DNA of 64,000 bases from Streptomyces sp. Je 1-79 (GTDB lineage Bacteria > Actinomycetota > Actinomycetes > Streptomycetales > Streptomycetaceae). The notes under the pieces were generated by a model. The model was given only the letters and a program-made list of their open reading frames with translations. It was not told the origin of the DNA and made no database searches. Shown in pieces: positions 1-8,305 of this stretch (position 1 is the first letter of the stretch; the number at the start of each line of letters is the position of its first letter). The DNA lies in assembly GCF_025195125.1 (NCBI RefSeq), contig NZ_JAMGSL010000005.1, positions 310,001-374,000 on the forward strand, in the 5' to 3' direction. Made by a program: the position numbers and the translations under genes.

Positions 1-110
1 CACAGCGCCACCACGGGCTCGCGTTCCGCCCAGTCCGACCGCGCCAGCAGCCGTGGGGCCACGGCGGCCGTCAGGACGCCGAGCGCGAGCAACGCGAGGG
101 AGACCAACAT
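1..110 (-). CDS. M56 family (BlaR1-like) metallopeptidase, N-terminal fragment
   Basis: Only the first 36 codons lie in the window; the gene runs off the left edge. The visible peptide begins MLVSLALLALGVLTAAVAP, a membrane helix, and continues LLARSDWAEREPVVALW. That opening is typical of Streptomyces M56 membrane metallopeptidases, which are usually partnered with BlaI-type repressors. The HExxH catalytic motif would lie outside the window, so the family call rests on the N-terminus and on the adjacent DUF5134 gene, a common neighbour. There is no strong Shine-Dalgarno site before the ATG. Confidence 0.65.
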   Translation of the reverse strand, partial: MLVSLALLALGVLTAAVAPRLLARSDWAEREPVVAL

Positions 111-201
111 GCCGCCAGCCTATGAGTCCGCGGAACCCGCGGGTACGGCCGAGCGCGGCAAGTGACGTACGCCACGGAGTCCAAGGCCCGCTGGGTCGCG
201 C

Positions 202-765
202 TCACAGCGCGGCGAGCATGGCCAGCATCGCGAGGGACATCGACAGCCGGCACACCAGCGTGAACTCGGGCCGTACGACCCACACCGGCGGCGGACCGCC
301 CGCGGGCGCCGCCACCGGGACGGCCACGGAGGCCGCCACCGGGACAAGCCGCGCTCCCGAGCGGAGCACGTACACGACGTAGTAGGTGAGGAGCACCCCC
401 GTCACCAGGGGGGCGCCCCCGCCGCTCCCGTGCCCGTCGTGCGTCCCCTGCCCGGGCCACGCCATGTAGACCATCGCCAGCGACCCGACCAGATGGTGCA
501 GATGGTGACCACCGCGCCGCACCGATCCCAGCGCGTGCAGCGCCGCCGCCCCGAAGACCGCCGCGTACACCGCCCACCACCAGGACGGTGGTGTCACGAC
601 CGCGGCCGGCAGCGCCATCGCGGCCATGCCGAAGCCCATCACGGCCTCGCCCGCCGCTGCCCTGCGCTCCTCTCCCGCGCAGCGGCGCGCCCGCAGCAGG
701 CAGTACGCCCCGCTCGCCCCGCACAGCGTCAGCAACAGCCAGGCCCACAAGGCCGGTCCGTGCAC
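202..765 (-). CDS. DUF5134 domain membrane protein
   Basis: This is an integral membrane protein of about 187 residues with several hydrophobic helices and a histidine-rich HHLHHLVGS loop near the middle, followed by MVYMAWPG. That arrangement matches DUF5134 proteins of actinobacteria, whose function is unknown. I chose the GTG at 765 (VHGPALWAW) because GGGAGG sits about seven bases upstream. A longer reading frame exists but would add an Arg-rich, non-membrane leader. The gene lies just upstream of the M56 peptidase fragment on the same strand, so the two may be co-transcribed. Confidence 0.82.
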   Translation of the reverse strand: MHGPALWAWLLLTLCGASGAYCLLRARRCAGEERRAAAGEAVMGFGMAAMALPAAVVTPPSWWWAVYAAVFGAAALHALGSVRRGGHHLHHLVGSLAMVYMAWPGQGTHDGHGSGGGAPLVTGVLLTYYVVYVLRSGARLVPVAASVAVPVAAPAGGPPPVWVVRPEFTLVCRLSMSLAMLAMLAAL

Positions 766-909
766 GGCACACCTCCCGAGGTCTCCCTCCGGTCGATGCC
801 CGCGCCCGGCCCGGCGCACGCGAGCGCACAGGCGTACGTGGGGGAGCACGCGGCGGGGGCGATACGCTCGGGGGGATCGTCAGCGCCCCCGAGGGGAGAC
901 CCGTACAGC

Positions 910-1461
910 ATGGACACCGCCACGCCCCAGGACACCGACCGGATCACCTACCGCGACGCGGTGGAGGACGACGTGCCGGCCCTCGTGCCGCTCGTCGAGT
1001 CGGCCTACCGCGGTGACTCCAGCCGGGCCGGCTGGACCACCGAGGCGGACATCCTCCAGGGGCAGCGGACCGACGAGCAGGGCGTGCGCGCCGTCATCAC
1101 CACGCCGGGCAGCCGGATGATGGTGGTGGAGCGGGACGGCGGCATCGTCGCCTGCTGTCAGCTCGAACACCGTGGCGAGGCCGCCTACTTCGGCATGTTC
1201 GCCGTCCGTCCCGAGCTTCAGGGCGCGGGCCTCGGGCGCCGCATCATCGAGGAGGCGGAGCGCCGGGTGCGCGAGATCTGGGGCGTGAGCGAGATGCACA
1301 TGACGGTGATCTCGGTGCGCGAGGAACTCATCGCCTGGTACGAGCGGCGCGGCTACCGCCGTACGGGACGGATGACGCCGTTCCCGTACGGCGACGAGCG
1401 CTTCGGCGTCCCGCAGCGGGACGACCTGGAGTTCGAGCTCCTGGTGAAGCCGCTGGCCTGA
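910..1461 (+). CDS. GNAT family N-acetyltransferase
   Basis: The protein has 183 residues. The acetyl-CoA-binding motif A is clear: a beta strand MFAVRPELQ followed by GAGLGRRIIEEAE. The C-terminal AWYERRGYRRTGR segment is typical of motif B. It should transfer an acetyl group to an amine, but the substrate cannot be read from the sequence. I chose the ATG at 910 because GAGGGGAG lies nine bases upstream; the open frame upstream is an Arg/Pro-rich extension without family similarity. The gene stands alone, convergent with the phosphodiesterase gene. Confidence 0.9.
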   Translation: MDTATPQDTDRITYRDAVEDDVPALVPLVESAYRGDSSRAGWTTEADILQGQRTDEQGVRAVITTPGSRMMVVERDGGIVACCQLEHRGEAAYFGMFAVRPELQGAGLGRRIIEEAERRVREIWGVSEMHMTVISVREELIAWYERRGYRRTGRMTPFPYGDERFGVPQRDDLEFELLVKPLA

Positions 1462-1554
1462 GGCCGCCGGTCCGGGGCCGGGGTCGCGCGACCCGCGACG
1501 GGGCCTTGCGACAGGGCCTTGCGACGGGCGCCGCAGCTCTGGGCGGCGTCCCGG

Positions 1555-2238
1555 TCAGGCCGTGAATCGGCCGGTGCGACGGATCTCCGGGTAGTCGGTC
1601 GTCGCGCCGTCCAGCTCCAGGGCGCGGACCAGTCGCAGGTGGTCCTGGGTGTTGACCACCCAGCCGATCACCCGCAGGCCCTCCCGGTGGGCGTGCTCGA
1701 CCGTCTCCAGCGTGAGGTGCTGGATGCTCAGGACGAGGGCGCCGGCTCCCACGGCCTTCGCCCGGTCCACGATGTCGTCGTCCCACTCCTCCGCTACGAG
1801 CGCGGTGCGGGCCCCCGGGACCAGCCGGGCGACCTCGGCGAGGGCCTCGTCGTGGAAGGAGAGGACCTCCACGCGCGCGACCAGGTCGCGCCGGTTCATC
1901 ACCTCGGCGAGCGTCCGGGCGGCGGCCACGTCCTTGATCTCGGCCTGGAGCGGGGACCGCACCGCGTCCAGGACCTCCTCGAAGACGGGGACGCGCTCGC
2001 CGTCCCCCGCGTCGAGTTCCCGCAGCTCCGCGAGGGTCTTCTCGGCGATCGGGCCGCTGCCGTCGGTGGTGCGGGCGACATCGGCGTCGTGCATGACGAC
2101 GAGGGCGCCGTCCTTGCTCAGGTGGAGGTCCAGCTCGATGACGTCCATGCCGGACCGTTCGGCGCGGACGAAGGAACGCAGGGTGTTCTCGGGCTCGACG
2201 CCCATGACTCCGCGGTGACCGATGGTGAGGAAACTCAA
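1555..2238 (-). CDS. glycerophosphodiester phosphodiesterase
   Basis: The protein has 227 residues, the usual size of cytoplasmic GDPD enzymes, and no signal peptide. The GDPD signature is present: GHRG at residues 7-10, PENT at 16-19, then the metal-binding ELDLHLSKDG and MHD. Such enzymes hydrolyse glycerophosphodiesters to glycerol 3-phosphate and an alcohol. The start codon is TTG, giving TTG-AGT-TTC (MSFLTIGHRG), with GAGAAG just upstream. No other in-frame start keeps the GHRG strand complete. Confidence 0.92.
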   Translation of the reverse strand: MSFLTIGHRGVMGVEPENTLRSFVRAERSGMDVIELDLHLSKDGALVVMHDADVARTTDGSGPIAEKTLAELRELDAGDGERVPVFEEVLDAVRSPLQAEIKDVAAARTLAEVMNRRDLVARVEVLSFHDEALAEVARLVPGARTALVAEEWDDDIVDRAKAVGAGALVLSIQHLTLETVEHAHREGLRVIGWVVNTQDHLRLVRALELDGATTDYPEIRRTGRFTA

Positions 2239-2505
2239 GATCTTCTCGCTTCCGTCGATGTCCGGGCCCAGGTCCCTCCGGGCTCCCGGTGCGGCTCGGG
2301 GCGCAGCCTAATGACTTCACCGCAAGAAGGAAGCGCATGCGCGCGTGCCATCGGAAGGAGCCCCTCCGGCGGGCGGTTCACCCCCCTCGGGGCATCCCGG
2401 TGCGCCCGTCGGCGACGGGCGCCTTCGACGCCGGCCGCCACCTTGCGCGCTGTGCGGGAGACGGGCCGCCCCGTGTGGGGGATGCGGCGGATGTGATCGC
2501 CACAG

Positions 2506-2558
2506 TCCTGTCGGACAGGAAATTTAGCGGTGACCATGGGGGTGTCGCAGGATAATTT
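2506..2558 (+). promoter_or_regulatory. promoter and candidate operator upstream of the DUF6421 operon
   Basis: The 397-base gap 2239-2635 has no credible gene. It holds a perfect inverted repeat TCCTGTC-G-GACAGGA at 2506-2520, then GTGACC at 2530-2535 and TAATTT at 2553-2558 separated by 17 bases. These look like an operator followed by a sigma-70-type promoter reading toward the gene at 2636. The AT-rich stretch is conspicuous against the flanks. The regulator is unknown. Confidence 0.5.
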
Positions 2559-2635
2559 CTCTTACCCCACTTGTCTGGAGGAACCGCAAACGGATACGGT
2601 GTTTTGACGCGAGGTTCTCCTGTGGAGGAAGTGAC

Positions 2636-4042
2636 ATGACGGAAATTCTTGTGCAGGACGTGACCGGTGGGGGGATATTCACCGCTGCCCCGGTGATCGA
2701 GGCCCCTGCCTGGCCCGAGCTCAAGAATGCCGTGGAGGAGATCCGGCCCTGGCAGAGCAAGGACGGGTCCATCGACTTCGAGGCCGAGGGCGCGCCGTCC
2801 CGCGCCCTCGCCGAGAGCGCGGTCGAGCGGATCGTGGCCGCGGTCGAGCAGCTCTCCCCGCTGCTCCCGCACGACGCGGTGTACCACCGCGCGCTCGTCG
2901 CCGACCTGCGCAAGTGGGTCGAGGGAGGCTTCGAGGTCCCGGACTTCCTGGACTCCCTGCTGGCCTTCCAGCCGGCCGCCGACCGCCGTGACGGGCTCCA
3001 GCACCTGGCGCTCTTCCCGATGTACACCCAGAACGGCAACCCGGACCGCAACCTCGAAGCGGTCGTGCTGCGCATGGTCTGGCCGGAGTGGCTCTCCGAG
3101 CTGGAGCGCACCCGCTACGACAACCCGCTGTTCTGCGGCATCACCTTCGAGGACTTCACCGCCGGGTACGACACGAACTCGGCCGTCCTCTTCCCCGAGA
3201 CCATCGCCGTGCGCGAGGCCCCCGAGCGCTTCAGCTGGGGCGGCATCTTCTGCGACCGCGAGGCCGCGCGCTTCCGCAAGGTCACCGAGGCCTCCGTCGA
3301 CATCCTCGGCATCGAGCTGCCCGAGGACATCGCCGCCATGGTCGAGGACCAGAAGCGCTGCGAGGCCGCCTTCGTGCTGTGGGACATGGTCCACGACCGC
3401 ACCCACAGCCACGGCGACCTGCCGTTCGACCCCTTCATGATCAAGCAGCGCCAGCCGTTCTGGATGTACGGACTGGAGGAGCTGCGCTGCGACCTCACCG
3501 CTTTCAAGGAGGCCGTGAAGCTGGAGGCCGAGGGCAACGCCCACGGCCGCGACGTGCAGTACGCCGTGCTGTTCGACCGGATGTTCCGCTTCCCGGTCAC
3601 CGGTGACCGCAACCGGAACTACGACGGTCTCGGCGGCCAGCTCCTCTTCGCGTACCTCCACAAGCACGACGTCGTGCGCTGGACCGACAACAAGCTGAAG
3701 ATCGACTGGCAGCGCGCCCCCGAGGTCACCAACCAGCTCTGCGCCGAGATCGAGAAGCTGTACCGCGAGGGCATCGACCGCCCGAAGCTGGTCCACTGGT
3801 TCAAGGCGTACGAGCTCGTCTCCACCTACCTCGCCCCGCACCCCGGATCGCGCTGGGCCAAGGGCCCCGACGCCCTGGACCTGACCCTCCCGCCCCGCAA
3901 GCTCGTCGACGACGTGCTTCCGGACGAGTTTCCGCTCAGCATGTTCTATGAGGCCCTGTCCAAGAAGCTGAAGGACGTGATCGCCTCCACCAAGGGCATC
4001 ACCGCCGCGAACGCTTCGCGGGCCGGGCAGGCTGCCGCGTGA
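2636..4042 (+). CDS. DUF6421 family protein
   Basis: This is a soluble protein of 468 residues that I recognise as DUF6421, a Streptomyces family of unknown function. It has no signal peptide or membrane helix. A conserved-looking cluster HDRTHSHGDLPFDPF near residue 255 is rich in His and Asp and could bind a metal, but that is inference. A strong GTGGAGGAAG site precedes the ATG. The next gene starts 29 bases after its stop, and the third overlaps the second by four bases, so it heads a three-gene unit with a short-chain dehydrogenase and a threonine aldolase. That suggests amino-acid or hydroxy-acid metabolism. Confidence 0.9.
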   Translation: MTEILVQDVTGGGIFTAAPVIEAPAWPELKNAVEEIRPWQSKDGSIDFEAEGAPSRALAESAVERIVAAVEQLSPLLPHDAVYHRALVADLRKWVEGGFEVPDFLDSLLAFQPAADRRDGLQHLALFPMYTQNGNPDRNLEAVVLRMVWPEWLSELERTRYDNPLFCGITFEDFTAGYDTNSAVLFPETIAVREAPERFSWGGIFCDREAARFRKVTEASVDILGIELPEDIAAMVEDQKRCEAAFVLWDMVHDRTHSHGDLPFDPFMIKQRQPFWMYGLEELRCDLTAFKEAVKLEAEGNAHGRDVQYAVLFDRMFRFPVTGDRNRNYDGLGGQLLFAYLHKHDVVRWTDNKLKIDWQRAPEVTNQLCAEIEKLYREGIDRPKLVHWFKAYELVSTYLAPHPGSRWAKGPDALDLTLPPRKLVDDVLPDEFPLSMFYEALSKKLKDVIASTKGITAANASRAGQAAA

Positions 4043-4071
4043 ACCCAGTCACGGAGGAGGAGGGGACGACC

Positions 4072-4830
4072 ATGAACGGCAACGGGAACGGCGGGCCGCT
4101 GGAGGGTGCCGTCATCGCGGTCGCGGGAGCGGCCGGTCCGGCAGGGCGGGCGACGCTGATGCGCCTCGCCGAGGCCGGTGCCATCGTCGTCGGTGCCGAC
4201 GCCGACCCGGCCCGCCTGGCCGAGGCGGTCGACGCCGCACGGTACGCCCACGGCGGCGCCACGGTCGTCGGCGACACGGTCGACCTGTTCGACCTCGGCG
4301 CGGCCCGGGAGTGGGCCGACAAGACCGAGAAGGAGTTCGGCCGGATCGACGGTCTCGTCCACCTCGTCGGTGGCTGGCGCGGCAGCGCCTCCTTCGGCGA
4401 GACCGATCTCGCCGACTGGAACTTCCTCGAGAAGCTCCTCATCCGCACCGTCCAGTCCACCTCGCTCGCCTTCCACGAGCCGCTGCTCCGCAGCGACCGC
4501 GGCCGCTATCTGCTGATCAGCGCCGCGGGCGCCTCGAAGCCCACCGCCGGCAACGCGGCCTACGCCGCGGCCAAGGCGGCGGCCGAGGCGTGGACGCTCG
4601 CGATGGGCGACGACTTCCGCAAGCAGGGGGGCGACGAGGGCCCCAGGGCCGCGGCTGCCATCCTGGTGATCAAGGCACTGGTGCACGACGCCATGCGCGC
4701 CGAGCGCCCGAATGCGAAGTTCGCGGGCTTCACCGACGTCACGGATCTGGCCGAAGAGATCGCCGCCGTCTGGGACCGGCCCGCGCAGGAAGTGAATGGA
4801 CAGCGTCTGTGGCTGACCCCCAAGCCGTGA
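4072..4830 (+). CDS. SDR family oxidoreductase
   Basis: The protein has 252 residues with a Rossmann fold. The glycine-rich loop reads AVAGAAGPAGRATL, the LVGGW segment replaces the common NNAG, and AAYAAAKAAAEAW supplies the Tyr-x3-Lys catalytic pair. It should oxidise or reduce an alcohol/carbonyl with NAD(P). I chose ATG 4072 over the GTG at 4039 because GGAGGAGGAGGGG lies immediately upstream. Its stop overlaps the GTGA start of the threonine aldolase gene, which predicts translational coupling. The substrate is unknown. Confidence 0.9.
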   Translation: MNGNGNGGPLEGAVIAVAGAAGPAGRATLMRLAEAGAIVVGADADPARLAEAVDAARYAHGGATVVGDTVDLFDLGAAREWADKTEKEFGRIDGLVHLVGGWRGSASFGETDLADWNFLEKLLIRTVQSTSLAFHEPLLRSDRGRYLLISAAGASKPTAGNAAYAAAKAAAEAWTLAMGDDFRKQGGDEGPRAAAAILVIKALVHDAMRAERPNAKFAGFTDVTDLAEEIAAVWDRPAQEVNGQRLWLTPKP

Positions 4831-5906
4831 CCCCGGCCCTGCCCCCGAAGACCGACGCCCGTCGTCACCACGACCCCTCGGTCCGGGGCTTCGCCAGTGA
4901 CAACTACGCCGGCGTCCACCCGGAAGTGCTCGCGGCCGTCGCGCTCGCCAACGGCGGCCACCAGGTCGCCTACGGAGAGGACGACTACACCGGGCACCTC
5001 CAGCGGATCATGCACAGCCACTTCGGTCCGAGCGCCGAGGCCTTCCCGGTCTTCAACGGCACCGGCGCGAACGTCACCGCCCTGCAGGCGCTGACCGACC
5101 GCTGGGGCGCGGTGATCTGCGCCGAGTCCGCGCACATCAACGTGGACGAGGGCGGCGCCCCGGAGCGGATGGGCGGCCTCAAGCTCCTCACCGTCCCCAC
5201 CCCGGACGGCAAGCTCACTCCCGAGCTGATCGACCGGCAGGCCTGGGGCTGGGAGGACGAGCACCGCGCCATGCCGCAGGTCGTCTCGATCACCCAGAAC
5301 ACCGAGCTGGGCACCGTCTACACCGTCGACGAGATCCGCGCCATCGTGGAGCATGCCCACGGCAAGGGCATGAAGGTGCACCTCGACGGCGCGCGGATAG
5401 CCAACGCCGCCGCCTCCCTGAACGTGCCGATGCGCGCGTTCACCAACGCGGTCGGCGTGGACGTGATCTCCTACGGCGGCACCAAGAACGGCATGATGTT
5501 CGGCGAGGCCGTGGTCGTCCTCAACCCGGACGCGGTCAGCCACATGAAGCATCTGCGCAAGCTGTCCATGCAGCTCGCCTCCAAGATGCGGTTCGTCTCG
5601 GTGCAGCTGGAAGCGCTGCTCGCCAAGGACCTGTGGCTGCGCAACGCCTCGCACGCCAACGCGATGGCGCAGCGCCTCGCGGCCGGGGTGCGGGAGGTCG
5701 ACGGGGTGGAGATCCTCTACCCGGTGCAGGCCAACGCGGTCTTCGCGCGGCTCCCGCACGAGGTGAGCACCCGGCTGCAGAAGCGATTCCGCTTCTACTT
5801 CTGGGACGAGGCGGCCGGCGATGTGCGCTGGATGTGCTCCTACGACACCACGGAGGACGACGTCGACGCCTTCCTCCAGGCGCTGAAGGAGGAGCTGGCG
5901 CGATAG
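4827..5906 (+). CDS. ltaE: low-specificity L-threonine aldolase (PLP enzyme)
   Basis: This is a fold-type I PLP enzyme of the beta-eliminating-lyase family, about 359 residues. It should cleave L-threonine or allo-threonine to glycine and acetaldehyde. Visible features are FASDNYAGVHPEV near the N-terminus, EDDYTGHLQ, the HLDGAR strand that holds the cofactor-binding Asp, and the PLP lysine in SYGGTKNGMMFGEA. The start is GTG 4827, in a GTGA overlap with the dehydrogenase stop; a GTG at 4809 is also possible. It is the last gene of the DUF6421 unit and is followed at once by a strong hairpin. Confidence 0.9.
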   Translation: MTPALPPKTDARRHHDPSVRGFASDNYAGVHPEVLAAVALANGGHQVAYGEDDYTGHLQRIMHSHFGPSAEAFPVFNGTGANVTALQALTDRWGAVICAESAHINVDEGGAPERMGGLKLLTVPTPDGKLTPELIDRQAWGWEDEHRAMPQVVSITQNTELGTVYTVDEIRAIVEHAHGKGMKVHLDGARIANAAASLNVPMRAFTNAVGVDVISYGGTKNGMMFGEAVVVLNPDAVSHMKHLRKLSMQLASKMRFVSVQLEALLAKDLWLRNASHANAMAQRLAAGVREVDGVEILYPVQANAVFARLPHEVSTRLQKRFRFYFWDEAAGDVRWMCSYDTTEDDVDAFLQALKEELAR

Positions 5907-5930
5907 CGCCCTCCCGGTGGCATAAGTATG

Positions 5931-5966
5931 CGACCGGCCGGAAAGTCATTGACTTCCGGCCGGTCG
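5931..5966 (+). terminator. 13-bp hairpin downstream of the threonine aldolase gene
   Basis: CGACCGGCCGGAA (5931-5943) pairs perfectly with TTCCGGCCGGTCG (5954-5966) and is followed by TCTTTCT. It begins 24 bases after the aldolase stop codon and is a good factor-independent terminator. Its 3' arm also overlaps the -35 element of the next gene. Confidence 0.75.
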
Positions 5967-5978
5967 TCTTTCTAGGGT
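5949..5978 (+). promoter_or_regulatory. sigma-70-type promoter for a leaderless transcript
   Basis: TTGACT (5949-5954), an 18-base spacer and TAGGGT (5973-5978) match the principal Streptomyces promoter consensus. The -10 ends eight bases before the ATG at 5987, so the transcript should start at or within a base or two of the start codon. No Shine-Dalgarno sequence is present. Confidence 0.75.
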
Positions 5979-5986
5979 CCCCGGCT

Positions 5987-6565
5987 ATGGAGCTGATCCA
6001 GCAGGACCCTGAACTCTCCGCCTACCTCGCCGCGGACGAGGTCGTCGACCACGGGCACCCCGTCGTGCGCGAGACGGCCGCCGCGCTGCGCGCCCGTCAC
6101 CCTGACGTATACGCATACGCCCGCGCGGCCTATGTGTACGTGCGGGACCAGATCCCGCATTCGAGCGACACCGGCGACCCCCGTGTCACCTGGCGCGCCT
6201 CCGACGTGCTCGCGCAGGGTACGGGGATCTGCCACGCCAAGGCGCACGCGCTCGCCGCGCTGCTGCGCGCGGAGTCGATACCGACGGCGCTCTGCTACCA
6301 GAAGTTCGAGGTGCTGCACGGGCTGGTCGCGATCAGGCTGCCCGGCATGGACAGCTGGCACCGGCAGGATCCGCGCGGCGGCGTACCGGGGCAGGAGGCG
6401 GAGTTCTCTCTGGAGGGGGAGCGGCTGGCCTTCCTGCCCGACCCTGAGTTCAATGAAGTGGACTATCCAGTGCTGTATTCTGTACCGCATGCGGGAGTGC
6501 TGAGCGCCATGCGAGCGGCACCGGACAGCCCGGAGCTCCTGCGGATCCTGCCGACCGACCTCTGA
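5987..6565 (+). CDS. transglutaminase-like (papain-fold) protein
   Basis: The protein has 192 residues. The segment GTGICHAKAHALAALLRAE carries the catalytic cysteine of the transglutaminase-core fold. HGLVAIRLP and the following WHRQDPRG supply plausible His and Asp of the triad. There is no signal peptide, so it should act in the cytoplasm, perhaps as a peptidase or amidase; the substrate is unknown. ATG 5987 is chosen because a canonical promoter ends just upstream and no ribosome-binding site exists, implying a leaderless mRNA. The B3/B4 gene follows 13 bases after its stop, so the two form an operon. Confidence 0.85.
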   Translation: MELIQQDPELSAYLAADEVVDHGHPVVRETAAALRARHPDVYAYARAAYVYVRDQIPHSSDTGDPRVTWRASDVLAQGTGICHAKAHALAALLRAESIPTALCYQKFEVLHGLVAIRLPGMDSWHRQDPRGGVPGQEAEFSLEGERLAFLPDPEFNEVDYPVLYSVPHAGVLSAMRAAPDSPELLRILPTDL

Positions 6566-6578
6566 CGCAAGGACGACG

Positions 6579-7280
6579 ATGCCCCTCACCCTGACGGTCT
6601 CCGACGAGGTGCGCGACCTCGTGCCCGGCTTCACCCACCTCGCGATCGAGGCTCACGGACTGGTCAACGGGCCCAGTGACGAGGCCAGTTCGGCCCTGCT
6701 CGACGACGCCGCCCGCCGTCTCGCCGAACGGCTCGCCGGCCAGGCGCCGGACAAGGACCCGCACATCGCGGCCTGGCGAGCGGCGTACTCCGCGTTCGGC
6801 GCCAAGCCCTCCCGTACCCGCAACTCCGCCGAGGCCCTGGCCCGGCGCGCGCTCGCGGACGGTGGGCTGCCCCGGATCAACCGGCTCGTCGACGCCTACA
6901 ACGCGATCAGCGTCGCGCACCTCGTCCCGGTCGGCGGTGAGGACCTCGACCGCATCCAGGGCGAGATGAGCCTCGTGCGGGCCACCGGCGACGAGCCGTT
7001 CGTGACCGTGGCGGGCGGCGAGGAGACCGTGGAGCACCCGGAGCCGGGCGAGATCGTCTGGCGGGACGAGGCGGGCGTCACGTGCCGCCGCTGGAACTGG
7101 CGCCAGGGGCCGCGCACCCGGATCGACGACGACACCGTCAACGCGGTCTTCCTGCTGGAGTCCCTCGTGCCCATGGAGCGGGAGGAACTCCTCGCCGCCG
7201 GCGCCGAGCTCGCCGAGTCGCTGGAGAAGCTGAGCCCCGGGGCGCGGATCACCGTCCGCGACCCGGAGACCTCGGCCTGA
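6579..7280 (+). CDS. B3/B4 domain protein (PheRS beta-like editing fold)
   Basis: The protein has 233 residues and resembles the stand-alone B3/B4 tRNA-binding or editing domain related to the phenylalanyl-tRNA synthetase beta chain. Supporting stretches are WRAAYSAFGAKPSRTRNSAE, INRLVDAYNAISVAHLVP and the C-terminal RNWRQGPRTRI-type loop followed by VNAVFLLESL. Related proteins are proposed to hydrolyse mischarged tRNA or bind nucleic acid; this is family inference. A site AAGGACGACG precedes the ATG. It is the second gene of a pair with the transglutaminase-like protein. Confidence 0.85.
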   Translation: MPLTLTVSDEVRDLVPGFTHLAIEAHGLVNGPSDEASSALLDDAARRLAERLAGQAPDKDPHIAAWRAAYSAFGAKPSRTRNSAEALARRALADGGLPRINRLVDAYNAISVAHLVPVGGEDLDRIQGEMSLVRATGDEPFVTVAGGEETVEHPEPGEIVWRDEAGVTCRRWNWRQGPRTRIDDDTVNAVFLLESLVPMEREELLAAGAELAESLEKLSPGARITVRDPETSA

Positions 7281-7346
7281 ACGGTCCGCCCGTGCCCGGC
7301 GGGAGTGACGATTCGGCGCGGTCCGCGCCGGCGTCGCGGACGGCGG

Positions 7347-8069
7347 TCAGCCGGCGTCCTTGACCTCGGCCGGGGTCGGCGCCGTGCCCCCGAGGTGCGC
7401 GGGCACCCACCAGGTGTCCCCGGCGTCCTTGGGGCGTACGGGATAGGCGCGCTGCGCGGCCTCCAGGAGCTCCTGGCAGCGCTCACGCAGCCGCCGGGTG
7501 ATCGCGCCGGCGTACTGGTCCGTGGGCGCCTCCATCGGCTCGCCCACCCGGATGGTCACCGGGATGTGGCTGCGCCTGAAGTTCCGCGGCCGGCCCTTGG
7601 TCCAGATGCGCTGCGTGCCCCAGAGCGCCATCGGGATCAGCGGCACCCCAGCCTCCTGCGCGAGCCGCGCCGCACCCGACTTGAAGCTCTTCAGCGTGAA
7701 GGACTGCGAGATGGTCGCCTCGGGGAAGACACCGATGATCTCCCCGGCCCGCAGCGACTCCAGCGCGTGCTTGTACGCGTGCTCGCCCTGGGAGCGGTCC
7801 ACCGGGATGTGCTTCATGCCGCGCATGAGGGGGCCCGACACCTTGTGCCGGAACACCGAGTCCTTCGCCATGAAGCGCACCAGCCGCTTCTGCGGCAGCG
7901 CGGCCAGGCCCGTGAAGATGAAGTCCAGATAGCTGATGTGGTTACTGACGAGCACCGCGCCACCCGTGCGCGGGATGTGCTCCGAACCCTGCGTGTCGAT
8001 CTTGAGGTCCAGTGCCTTGAACAGGGTCAATGCGGCACCGATGACCGGCCGATACACGAGTTCTGCCAT
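7347..8069 (-). CDS. 1-acyl-sn-glycerol-3-phosphate acyltransferase (PlsC family)
   Basis: The protein has 240 residues. The acyltransferase motifs are clear: SNHISYLD (the HX4D catalytic motif), KDSVFRHKVSGPLMRG, and FPEATIS. PlsC-type enzymes add a second acyl chain to lysophosphatidate at the membrane during phospholipid synthesis; related actinobacterial paralogues may use other acceptors. AAGGGG lies ten bases before the ATG. The upstream region carries a TACG-N4-CGTA inverted repeat. Confidence 0.9.
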   Translation of the reverse strand: MAELVYRPVIGAALTLFKALDLKIDTQGSEHIPRTGGAVLVSNHISYLDFIFTGLAALPQKRLVRFMAKDSVFRHKVSGPLMRGMKHIPVDRSQGEHAYKHALESLRAGEIIGVFPEATISQSFTLKSFKSGAARLAQEAGVPLIPMALWGTQRIWTKGRPRNFRRSHIPVTIRVGEPMEAPTDQYAGAITRRLRERCQELLEAAQRAYPVRPKDAGDTWWVPAHLGGTAPTPAEVKDAG

Positions 8070-8118
8070 CTGAGACGAACCCCTTCTTCTGTGCCTGGGG
8101 AGGGTTCTCCCGGCGGAA

Positions 8119-8134
8119 GTTACGCAGCCGTAGG
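8119..8134. promoter_or_regulatory. TACG-N4-CGTA inverted repeat upstream of the acyltransferase gene
   Basis: GTTACGCAGCCGTAGG contains TACG (8121-8124) and CGTA (8129-8132) separated by four bases. It lies about 50 bases upstream of the plsC-like start and could be a TetR-type operator. The regulator is not in this window, and the call rests only on symmetry and position. Confidence 0.35.
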
Positions 8135-8305
8135 TTTTCGGCTTTGGGCAGATCGTGCCCCATGTGGGCCCCCGTGACCAGTCCTGACGGCTTCGTACGG
8201 GGAGATAATCGTCACGCCCGGTGGCCGTGACGGGAATGGATCGGCGGACCGGGGCGCTGCACGGGGGAAGCGGTGGGCGACGAGGAACGGCAGGGAGCAG
8301 GAGAC

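Noticed and set aside
1462-1554. GGGCCTTGCGAC repeated twice plus GGTCGCGCGACC palindrome between GNAT and phosphodiesterase genes
   Set aside because: Too short and weak to call a terminator or repeat with confidence.
2376-2386. GTTCACCCCCC, like a single PhoP direct-repeat unit upstream of the phosphodiesterase gene
   Set aside because: PhoP boxes need at least two units; no second one is present at 11-base spacing.
2378-3841. 487-codon open frame opposite the DUF6421 gene
   Set aside because: It is antisense to a well-supported gene, rich in Val/Gly/Leu/Glu as expected of a GC-rich shadow, and has no domain.
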